From positions 1 through 12,689 of the forward strand of contig JAEYXC010000292.1 of NCBI GenBank assembly GCA_023428655.1: a stretch of DNA of 12,689 nucleotides, given 5' to 3'. Below, one piece after another: positions 1 to 5,140 of this stretch (the stretch's first letter is position 1; each line of letters opens with the position of its first letter). The DNA comes from Bacillota bacterium. GTDB taxonomy: Bacteria > Bacillota > Clostridia > Lachnospirales > Lachnospiraceae. A program made the position numbers and the translations under genes. The notes below the pieces were generated by a model that saw only the letters and a list, made by a program, of their open reading frames with translations, was not told the DNA's origin and did not search any database.

Positions 1-149
1 TCAAGCTTGGTATCTGTGGTGAGCATGGTGGAGATCCTTCCACTGTTGAGTTCTGCCATAAGGTAGGATTAAACTATGTATCCTGTTCTCCTTTCCGTGT
101 GCCGATCGCAAGATTAGCAGCAGCACAAGCCGTTCTTAACAATAAATAA
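1..149 (+). CDS. ppdK: Pyruvate phosphate dikinase, C-terminal end (partial)
   Basis: This is the last 48 codons of a gene that enters from the left; the reading frame begins at base 3. The translated piece opens with KLGICGEHGGDP and ends SPFRVPIARLAAAQAVLNNK. The CGEHGGDP motif is the PEP-binding C-terminal signature of pyruvate phosphate dikinase, and its cysteine is the proton-transfer residue of the PEP/pyruvate half-reaction. PPDK interconverts PEP, AMP and PPi with pyruvate, ATP and phosphate, and clostridia use it in PPi-linked glycolysis. The tail resembles the clostridial enzyme as I remember it. It is a housekeeping gene, probably unrelated to the eut operon downstream. A second, diverged copy of its last residues lies about 1.08 kb downstream (1170-1229). 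Confidence 0.93.
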   Translation, partial: KLGICGEHGGDPSTVEFCHKVGLNYVSCSPFRVPIARLAAAQAVLNNK

Positions 150-163
150 TTATCGCGATGGCA

Positions 164-279
164 ATGAGCCGAGTCGCATAATAAATAGCCCGGAGCATAC
201 TTGTATGCATCCGGGTTATTCTATTATGCGATAGGGCGAAGCCCGCGTGCGGACTGACGGAGTCGGGACGCTGGCTCAT
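164..279 (+). ncRNA. Multi-branched structured element after ppdK (candidate structured RNA, repeat or terminator)
   Basis: An outer helix ATGAGCC (164-170) with GGCTCAT (273-279) encloses three further hairpins. Hairpin A is long and nearly perfect: 175-183 pairs with 222-230, 184-194 with 210-220, and 195-200 with 203-208, with one bulged A at 209. Hairpin B is GGGC-GAA-GCCC (234-244). Hairpin C pairs GCGT (245-248) with ACGC (268-271) and GACT (252-255) with AGTC (261-264). A T-run follows at 292-296, so the element could end ppdK transcription. It is much more GC-rich than the spacer around it and is far more elaborate than a normal terminator. I do not recognise a named RNA family. A dispersed palindromic repeat is an equally good explanation. 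Confidence 0.5.
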
Positions 280-327
280 GGTGAGGGCTGCTTTTTCTTA
301 TACGGCTTGTGCTGCTTAAGCACCAAG

Positions 328-350
328 AAGTATTGAATAAAAGTATTGAA
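328..350 (+). repeat. Short tandem direct repeat, AAGTATTGAA twice
   Basis: AAGTATTGAA occurs at 328-337 and again at 341-350 with a 13-base period, and a degenerate third unit (AATATTGAA) follows. The repeat lies in AT-rich spacer with no gene. It may be simple replication slippage; no function is visible. Confidence 0.45.
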
Positions 351-420
351 CAACAAATAATATTGAAATTTCAACATCTTTTTATAGTTTGACTAAGGTA
401 AGCTATATTAAATGAAGAAA

Positions 421-465
421 GTATCGATAAATACACTGTTTATGTATTTATCGATACCCCTTTTT
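421..465 (+). terminator. Rho-independent terminator-like hairpin without an obvious upstream gene
   Basis: GTATCGATAAATAC (421-434) pairs perfectly with GTATTTATCGATAC (444-457) across a 9-base loop. CCC and a run of five T (461-465) follow, giving a plus-strand terminator shape. The nearest plus-strand gene ending upstream is ppdK, 270 bases away and already followed by another structure. It is therefore either a second terminator for ppdK or the leftover of a lost gene. Confidence 0.6.
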
Positions 466-514
466 AAGTTATCACCAAATAGCAAGCACTTATTTTTGAA
501 TGAAGAAAATGAAT

Positions 515-715
515 TTAATGTTCTATTCCATATAATTTATAAGGATTACCTACTGTCTCTTTTATCGCTTCAATAACAGTTATAGCACCTCTGTCTACAT
601 AACCAAAGCTTTTCAAAGAACTATGTACTTCTAATTCCATTCCGGGTTTAATACCTAATTTTTGTAACCCCAAAATTATTGGATTAAAAGTTGTTTGATT
701 TAAAATAGAATAAAA
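515..715 (-). pseudogene. Remnant of an AAC(3)-type aminoglycoside N-acetyltransferase
   Basis: A 67-codon open stretch on the minus strand contains LGIKPGMELEVHSSLKSFGY, followed by VDRGAITVIEAIKETVG, and ends NPYKLYGIEH. The pattern LG(I/L)xxGxxxxVHSSLxSxGYVxGGxxTVIxAL is the N-terminal hallmark of the AAC(3)/YokD antibiotic acetyltransferase family, which transfers acetyl from acetyl-CoA to an aminoglycoside amine. Family members are about 260-280 residues long, so roughly three quarters is missing, including the later catalytic region. The frame closes at a stop just upstream (716-718) with no good start codon or ribosome site. One glycine of the VxGG motif has become Arg. I read it as a decaying gene fragment with no activity. 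Confidence 0.68.
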
Positions 716-767
716 TTAATAAAGTCAATGTGATTTAATCGATAAGGTAATTTTTTAGGCTTTGCAC

Positions 768-795
768 TTGCTATATTCTTTTAATCTGCTATAAT
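768..795 (+). promoter_or_regulatory. Promoter of the candidate antitoxin RNA
   Basis: TTGCTA (768-773) and a consensus TATAAT (790-795) are separated by 16 bases, with a TG at 787-788 giving an extended -10. Transcription would begin near 801-803, immediately before the GGCAATCG that opens the inverted repeat. No protein gene follows within 100 bases, which supports a small-RNA promoter. Confidence 0.62.
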
Positions 796-801
796 ATAAT
801 T

Positions 802-888
802 AGAAAAGGCAATCGCCACAGGGTGGTTGACCAGTATAAGATAGTAAAAAACCTTCCTGAACCGACCAAAGTACAGGGAAGGTTTTTT
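802..888 (+). ncRNA. Candidate antisense RNA (type I antitoxin)
   Basis: A transcript from the promoter at 768-795 would be about 87 nt and end at the hairpin 846-888. It starts with GGCAAUCG...GGGUGGUUGACC (808-832). It runs convergently towards the small peptide gene at 892-981 and overlaps that mRNA only in its 3' untranslated part, through the shared terminator. This is the arrangement of txpA/RatA and of the Fst (par_pAD1) loci. The terminator loop at about 859-873 is by geometry exactly complementary to the loop of the opposing transcript. The existence of this RNA is inferred from promoter and terminator only. Confidence 0.55.
846..888. terminator. Bidirectional terminator shared by the convergent toxin and antitoxin RNAs
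   Basis: AAAAAACCTTCCTG (846-859) pairs with CAGGGAAGGTTTTTT (874-888), with one unpaired base and a loop of about 14. The A-run on one side and T-run on the other give a U-tract after the hairpin in both directions, so it can end the plus-strand RNA and the minus-strand toxin mRNA. Confidence 0.8.
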
Positions 889-891
889 GCG

Positions 892-981
892 TTAGTGACA
901 AATCAAATAAATGAATGTCAGTAGAGCAATTATGAACATTCCAAATTGAATAACATCTTTGAAATCAAACTTATTGTTCAT
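892..981 (-). CDS. Small hydrophobic peptide, candidate type I toxin (holin-like/TxpA-Fst type)
   Basis: A 29-residue peptide starts MNNKFDFKDVIQFG and continues into a hydrophobic segment rich in Ile, Leu and Phe (about residues 15-27) that ends in Cys-His. A charged N-terminus followed by a single transmembrane helix is the shape of type I toxins such as Fst, TxpA and BsrG and of short peptides annotated as 'putative holin-like toxin' in Firmicutes. These act at the inner face of the membrane. I chose the ATG at 979-981 because GGAGG (990-994) lies 8 bases upstream. The ATG at 985-987 would leave only 2 bases. The gene has its own strong promoter, a 5' hairpin and a terminator, and faces a converging RNA. 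Toxicity is inferred. Confidence 0.68.
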   Translation of the reverse strand: MNNKFDFKDVIQFGMFIIALLTFIYLICH

Positions 982-1037
982 ATGCATCACCTCCATCCTA
1001 TGTAGAATGAAGGCCAACCACCCTATACACGATTGCC

Positions 1038-1056
1038 AGCAGTTATAATAACTGCT
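1038..1056 (-). other. 5' hairpin at the start of the toxin mRNA
   Basis: AGCAGTTA and TAACTGCT form an 8-bp perfect stem with a 3-base loop, at the predicted first bases of the minus-strand transcript (TSS near 1057). A hairpin at the extreme 5' end commonly protects type I toxin mRNAs from decay and delays translation. Here that role is inferred from position. Confidence 0.55.
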
Positions 1057-1063
1057 TATACAA

Positions 1064-1092
1064 ATTATACCAGATTATTAAACAGAACACAA
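1064..1092 (-). promoter_or_regulatory. Promoter of the toxin gene
   Basis: On the minus strand TTGTGT (1087-1092) is followed after 17 bases by a consensus TATAAT (1064-1069), preceded by TGG, an extended -10. Initiation would be near 1057, leaving a leader of about 75 nt before the toxin ATG. This matches the long structured leaders of type I toxin mRNAs. Confidence 0.7.
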
Positions 1093-1169
1093 GTTCGAAA
1101 AATAATTAAGTATTTACTTCACTAGTAGATATTGATATCGCTTGAAATAGCATAAAGCTTGCTTTTTGA

Positions 1170-1229
1170 ATTATTTCGATAGCTATGTCTTCATTGAGGG
1201 CGGCACAGGCTGTATTGAATCATAAATAA
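1170..1229 (+). pseudogene. Diverged second copy of the ppdK C-terminal tail
   Basis: Nineteen codons after an in-frame TGA (1167-1169) end SIAMSSLRAAQAVLNHK and a TAA. The true ppdK tail reads PIARLAAAQAVLNNK. Over the last 31 bases, from GCACA through the stop, 24 match. The substitutions are nearly all synonymous (CAA/CAG, GCC/GCT, GTT/GTA, CTT/TTG, AAC/AAT), with only Asn to His changing the protein. This looks like the end of an old functional paralogue whose body is gone, not a fresh duplication. The segment has no start or ribosome site. Confidence 0.55.
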
Positions 1230-1241
1230 TTATATAATCTA

Positions 1242-1281
1242 ATAAATGAAAAAGAGGACGCAAGTCCTCTTTTTCATTTAT
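1242..1281 (+). terminator. Strong terminator after the ppdK-like remnant
   Basis: An 18-bp perfect stem (1242-1259 with 1264-1281) has a GCAA tetraloop. Its 3' arm contains CTTTTT, so the A/T-rich lower stem doubles as a bidirectional terminator. It insulates the eut promoter from upstream transcription. A smaller hairpin follows (TTGTGC 1292-1297 with GCACAA). Confidence 0.8.
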
Positions 1282-1387
1282 GGAAGACAGTTTGTGCTGC
1301 TCCGCACAAGGAAGTGCTTATATCAGTTAACATATGTTGCGCTGACGCATATCAATGATGCCCTGAACAGTAGTATCACACCGGTCA

Positions 1388-1430
1388 TGTGAAGTAACTT
1401 ATTTGACCTTCACAAAATAAATTGTAAAAT
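1388..1430 (+). promoter_or_regulatory. Probable eut operon promoter with overlapping palindrome
   Basis: TTGACC (1403-1408) and TAAAAT (1425-1430) are spaced by 16 bases, placing initiation near 1437, about 68 bases before the first gene. A perfect inverted repeat, TGTGAAG (1388-1394) and CTTCACA (1408-1414), straddles the -35 box and is well placed for a transcription factor. It does not match the CcpA cre consensus. I see no adenosylcobalamin riboswitch and no EutV-type tandem hexaloop hairpins in the short leader. Regulation by EutVW is therefore not evident here. Confidence 0.58.
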
Positions 1431-1504
1431 TTCGTAAGGATGTATTGATTTTCTAGAATTACATATTATATTCAGGTAACTATGGAGCAAAAGGGTGATG
1501 ACAA

Positions 1505-2635
1505 ATGAATACATTTGATTTTAAAACAAAAGTTGTATTTGGACAGGATGCTTTGCAATACTTGCAGTCACTGTCTCAGAAAAAAATCTTTATTGTAACG
1601 GATCCGTTTATGGTGAAGTCAGGAATGATTGATTCCATCACGGTACATTTAACGAAAGGTGCATATCAGATTTTTAGCGATATTGTTCCGGATCCTCCGA
1701 TGGAACTGGTGGTTAAAGGGGTGGAACAGGTGGTTTCTTATAAGCCGGATGCTGTATTGGCCTTAGGAGGGGGTTCTGCGATTGATGCCGCAAAAGCAAT
1801 TATGCATTTTTCAAGAGAAATCGGAAAGTTTGATAAAATGCATTTTATAGCAATTCCGACGACAAGCGGTACAGGTTCTGAGGTTACCTCCTTTGCTGTA
1901 ATAACAGATACGGATAAGGGAATAAAATATCCGCTGGTATCCGATGCATTAATCCCCGATATTGCCATATTAGAACCAATGTTAGTGAAATCAGTTCCAC
2001 CATCAATTGTTGCAGATACCGGAATGGATGTTTTAACCCATGCCCTTGAGGCATACGTCTCAACAAAAGCTACCGACTTTTCTGATTCCTTTGCGGAAAA
2101 AGCAATTGCACTTGTTTTCGAGTACTTGCTTCGTTCCTATGAGAACAGCGAAGATGGGGAAGCGAAAGAGAAGATGCATAATGCCTCCTGCCTTGCAGGG
2201 ATTGCATTTAATATTGCATCCTTGGGCTTAAATCATGCAATTGCTCATAATATCGGAGGAAAGCTCCACATCCCTCACGGCAGAACGAACGCAATATTGT
2301 TGCCTCATGTGATTGAGTTTAACAGTAATATTACCGGCTATACTCCAAAGGATTATTCTGAAGCAGCAATTGCATATGCAAAAATCGCCAAGCTTCTTGG
2401 CATTTCCGGTACTACGGTTCGACTTAGTATAAAAAATCTGGTAAATGAGATAACAAAGCTGATGCAGCGAATGAAGATGCCATCCAAGCTAACCCAGTGC
2501 AAGGTTTCATCAGAAGATATCATCAGGGAAAAAAAGGCTATTGCGGAGGGAGCGATGCTGGATGCCTGTATCATAACCAATCCAAGAAAAGCAACCGTTT
2601 CTGACGTGATGGAAATCATTCATAAGGTAACCTGA
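1505..2635 (+). CDS. Iron-dependent alcohol dehydrogenase (EutG/PduQ-like)
   Basis: This 376-residue group III alcohol dehydrogenase should reduce acetaldehyde to ethanol with NADH, regenerating NAD+ for the acetaldehyde dehydrogenase encoded downstream. The nucleotide-binding motif GGGSAIDAAK lies at residues 88-97 and PTTSGTGSE at 118-126. The four iron ligands expected by comparison with E. coli FucO are all present: Asp175, His179, His244 and His258, the last within PHGRTNAILLPH. Length is normal for the family (about 380). An AAGGGTGATGAC ribosome site precedes the ATG. It is the first gene of the operon and is followed by eutS after a gap of about 50 bases. EutG in ethanolamine operons and PduQ in propanediol operons are both Fe-ADHs of this kind; context favours the EutG role. 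Confidence 0.9.
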   Translation: MNTFDFKTKVVFGQDALQYLQSLSQKKIFIVTDPFMVKSGMIDSITVHLTKGAYQIFSDIVPDPPMELVVKGVEQVVSYKPDAVLALGGGSAIDAAKAIMHFSREIGKFDKMHFIAIPTTSGTGSEVTSFAVITDTDKGIKYPLVSDALIPDIAILEPMLVKSVPPSIVADTGMDVLTHALEAYVSTKATDFSDSFAEKAIALVFEYLLRSYENSEDGEAKEKMHNASCLAGIAFNIASLGLNHAIAHNIGGKLHIPHGRTNAILLPHVIEFNSNITGYTPKDYSEAAIAYAKIAKLLGISGTTVRLSIKNLVNEITKLMQRMKMPSKLTQCKVSSEDIIREKKAIAEGAMLDACIITNPRKATVSDVMEIIHKVT

Positions 2636-2687
2636 TCAGAGTATGGTATGCAAAATGCATGGAAATCGAAAAAGGTGGTGAGATTGT

Positions 2688-3041
2688 ATCATTCAGATTG
2701 ATGAAAAGCAGAGAATAGTACAAGAATTTGTTCCGGGAAAGCAGATAACACTTGCGCATATCATAGCAAAGCCAACGGAAGACATCTATCAAAAACTGGG
2801 GCTTATCACGGAGCAAATCAATGCAATCGGGATAATGACAATTACTCCTAGTGAAGGAGCTATTATTGCTGCAGATGTAGCCTCGAAGGCATCCGATATT
2901 CGGCTTGGTTTTATTGATCGCTTTAGTGGAGCATTGGTGATTACCGGAGATGTCAGTTCCGTCGAAGCTGCAATCAAGGATATTGTATCGGTTCTCTCAG
3001 GTCAACTAGGATTTACACCTGCTCAGATAACAAGGACATAA
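2688..3041 (+). CDS. eutS: Microcompartment shell protein EutS (start codon non-canonical)
   Basis: EutS is a circularly permuted BMC-domain protein that forms a bent hexamer in the ethanolamine microcompartment shell. The reading frame contains QRIVQEFVPGKQITLAHIIA near its N-terminus and AIGIMTITPSE in the middle, matching E. coli EutS (MDKERIIQEFVPGKQ; AIGIMTLTPGE). It ends at 3041 at a normal family length of about 113-117 residues. The first in-frame ATG is at 2835, which would remove about 49 conserved residues. The frame is closed upstream by TGA at 2679-2681, and no ATG, GTG or TTG lies between. AGGTGGTGA (2673-2681) is a good ribosome site for ATC (2688) or ATT (2691). I therefore place the start at 2688, with the exact codon uncertain. 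A base error or a real mutation of the start is possible. Confidence 0.82.
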   Translation: MIQIDEKQRIVQEFVPGKQITLAHIIAKPTEDIYQKLGLITEQINAIGIMTITPSEGAIIAADVASKASDIRLGFIDRFSGALVITGDVSSVEAAIKDIVSVLSGQLGFTPAQITRT

Positions 3042-3069
3042 GGTTCATTCATGGAAGGGTTAAAGAATC

Positions 3070-3513
3070 ATGGAAGCAGGAAAAGTGATTTTTATGGGAA
3101 GGACAGGAAGTGGAAAAACCACCTTATGTCAGAAGCTTAATGATCTGGAGATTAAATATAAAAAGACGCAAACAGTAGAGTTATACGATAATGCCATCGA
3201 TACTCCGGGAGAGTATATGGAGAACCGGCATTTCTATAGGGCTCTTATTATGACCGCAGTGGATGCAAAATTAATTGCAATTCTGGCAGATCCAACCGTA
3301 AAAGATAACTATATTCCACCGGCATTTGCAGGAACCTTTGCTAAGGAGATCATAGGTATTGTCACTAAGATTAGTTTAGCAGAGTCTAGCGATATATTAC
3401 GGGTGGAAAAAGAATTAAGAGAAGCCGGCGCACAAAGGATTTTTCGCGTGGATACAGTGGAGGAGGATGGTATCTTGGAACTATTTCACTATATTCACGA
3501 ACGAATCAATTAG
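3070..3513 (+). CDS. eutP: EutP/PduV-family P-loop GTPase-like protein
   Basis: This 147-residue protein has a Walker A P-loop, GRTGSGKTT, at residues 10-18, and a G3-type motif, DTPGEY, at 44-49. Both are characteristic of EutP/PduV. EutP is associated with the ethanolamine microcompartment; acetate kinase activity has been described for the Salmonella protein, and PduV is linked to compartment positioning. The specificity motif usually read as (S/T)KxD is TKIS here (residues 99-102), so the Asp that recognises guanine is replaced by Ser. This might relax nucleotide specificity. The start is supported by an AAGGGTT site about 10 bases upstream. The gene sits between eutS and eutA as in other Firmicutes eut operons. 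Confidence 0.88.
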   Translation: MEAGKVIFMGRTGSGKTTLCQKLNDLEIKYKKTQTVELYDNAIDTPGEYMENRHFYRALIMTAVDAKLIAILADPTVKDNYIPPAFAGTFAKEIIGIVTKISLAESSDILRVEKELREAGAQRIFRVDTVEEDGILELFHYIHERIN

Positions 3514-3555
3514 AAGGAAATAGCGTATAAGCATAGTACGCAGATAGGAGAGCTT

Positions 3556-5025
3556 ATGAGAGAAGAACTGTTAAGTGTAGGGATTGATATTGGAACGAGC
3601 ACAACACAGCTGGTTTTCTCGAAATTGCTTATAGAGAATATAGCCTCTAATTTCTCTGTTCCTAAAATTATTATTGTGGATAAGGAAATCATATATCGCA
3701 GTGATATCTATTTTACCCCACTTCTTTCACCAACCGAAATCGATGGAGCCAAGGTTCGGGATATAATCGAAGGGGAATATAAGAAAGCTGGAATTGATAA
3801 GTCACAAATTAACACAGGAGCAGTTATCATCACCGGTGAGACAGCCCGTAAGGAGAATGCCAAACAGGTGCTAGATACACTCAGTGGCTTTGCCGGGGAT
3901 TTTGTGGTCGCTACAGCAGGTCCGGATTTAGAGAGTATTATTTCCGGTAAGGGTGCTGGTGCACATATCTTCTCAGAGGAGAGACATACTGGAGTTGTAA
4001 ATGTTGACATTGGTGGCGGAACCAGTAATTTAGCAGTATTTGACCATGGTGAAGTAGTTGACACGGGATGTCTGGACATTGGAGGCAGATTAATAAAGAT
4101 AGATCAACGTTCCGGGAAGATAACCTATCTATCCGCGAAAATGAAGGAACTCATTACACGTAATCATATACCGCTGGATATTGGGAGTGTAGCTACAGAG
4201 CAAAATCTAAAGCCTGTGATTGATGCCATGCTTGAGGCGTTGATGCAGAGTATCGGACTCCGCCCAATGAATGAAGCCTTTTCCTTATTCATCACACATA
4301 AGGAGGGAGAAGAGGGTGTTAGGTTTACCTGTCATGAAACAATAGCGAAGAAATACCCCGTTACCTGCATTACTTTTTCCGGAGGTGTCGCAGATTATAT
4401 TTACCGCGACGAGACGGTACCTGATCTGTTTGAATATGGAGACATTGGAATTTTACTTGGGCAGGCTATCCGACGTTCTCCTCTTTGTAAAGAATTAACC
4501 GTTTTACAAAGTGTAGAAACCATTCGGGCTACGGTTGTTGGTGCAGGTACTCACACCCTGGAAGTCAGCGGAAGTACCATAACCTATACAAAGGATGTTT
4601 TTCCGATTAAGAATCTGCCCATTTTAAAATTAAGTAAAGAAGAAGAAAAATCAGGAGAGACCATAGAACAAGCGATAAAAACAAAACTTAGCTGGTTTAA
4701 ACCGGGTGGAAATTTAGAGCGGGTAGCCATAGCCTTTGAGGGACAAAAAGCGCCTACCTTTACCCTGGTATCAGACTATGCAAAGGGATTACTTGCCGGA
4801 ATGCAGGAAGTGATCGAAGAAGAATTGCCACTGATTATTCTGGTAGAACATGATATGGCGAAGGTTCTGGGGCAGTCAATGTATTATCAGTTAGGTTATA
4901 AAAAGGATGTGATATGCCTTGATAGTATTCATGTTGAAAACGGAGACTATGTTGATATCGGAAAACCGGTAGTGGGAGGGACTGTACTACCGGTTGTTGT
5001 AAAAACTCTGGTATTTAACAAATAG
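3556..5025 (+). CDS. eutA: Ethanolamine ammonia-lyase reactivating factor EutA
   Basis: EutA is a 489-residue ATP-dependent chaperone that exchanges damaged cobalamin for intact adenosylcobalamin in ethanolamine ammonia-lyase. Actin/Hsp70-type ATPase motifs are present: a phosphate 1 loop GIDIGTSTTQ at residues 9-18 and a second phosphate motif, DIGGGTSN, at 151-158, followed by a GCLDIGGR segment. A late glycine-rich stretch, FSGGVADYIY, is also typical. E. coli EutA is 467 residues, so the length is normal. The ribosome site GATAGGAG lies just before the ATG. It is placed directly upstream of its client, eutBC. The 14-base TACGCAGATAGGAG containing its ribosome site recurs exactly before eutB. 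Confidence 0.93.
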   Translation: MREELLSVGIDIGTSTTQLVFSKLLIENIASNFSVPKIIIVDKEIIYRSDIYFTPLLSPTEIDGAKVRDIIEGEYKKAGIDKSQINTGAVIITGETARKENAKQVLDTLSGFAGDFVVATAGPDLESIISGKGAGAHIFSEERHTGVVNVDIGGGTSNLAVFDHGEVVDTGCLDIGGRLIKIDQRSGKITYLSAKMKELITRNHIPLDIGSVATEQNLKPVIDAMLEALMQSIGLRPMNEAFSLFITHKEGEEGVRFTCHETIAKKYPVTCITFSGGVADYIYRDETVPDLFEYGDIGILLGQAIRRSPLCKELTVLQSVETIRATVVGAGTHTLEVSGSTITYTKDVFPIKNLPILKLSKEEEKSGETIEQAIKTKLSWFKPGGNLERVAIAFEGQKAPTFTLVSDYAKGLLAGMQEVIEEELPLIILVEHDMAKVLGQSMYYQLGYKKDVICLDSIHVENGDYVDIGKPVVGGTVLPVVVKTLVFNK

Positions 5026-5140
5026 AATAACGGGATATGGATCAACATAAATGAAACGAGAAAATACTGATAGGAAGAGTACTAATAAAGTAGGTAATGA
5101 AAAAACTGTGATAAAAGTTACGCAGATAGGAGTGAACAAT

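Larger units (their letters stand above)
808..1037. repeat. Inverted repeat bounding the toxin-antitoxin module
   Basis: The left arm, 808-832, reads GGCAATCG, CCAC, AGGGTGGTTGACC. The right arm, 1012-1037, read on the minus strand, is GGCAATCG, TGTAT, AGGGTGGTTGGCC. Twenty of the 21 aligned bases outside the short variable centre agree. The arms lie close to the predicted 5' ends of the two convergent RNAs, so both RNAs carry nearly the same leader. Alternatively they are the terminal repeats of a 230-bp mobile cassette. Confidence 0.75.

Noticed and set aside
985..987. Upstream ATG as the toxin start
   Set aside because: Only 2 bases separate it from the ribosome site; the next ATG has 8-base spacing.
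1437..1504. Adenosylcobalamin riboswitch in the operon leader
   Set aside because: The leader is only about 68 bases and shows no B12-box-like sequence.
2835..3041. A 68-residue protein starting at ATG 2835 as the real eutS
   Set aside because: The frame upstream encodes conserved EutS sequence (QEFVPGKQITLAH), so this ATG is internal.
5051..5140. EutB start at ATG 5051, giving a 30-residue extension
   Set aside because: The extension is unlike any EutB, and the ATG at 5141 has a good ribosome site and gives the expected length.
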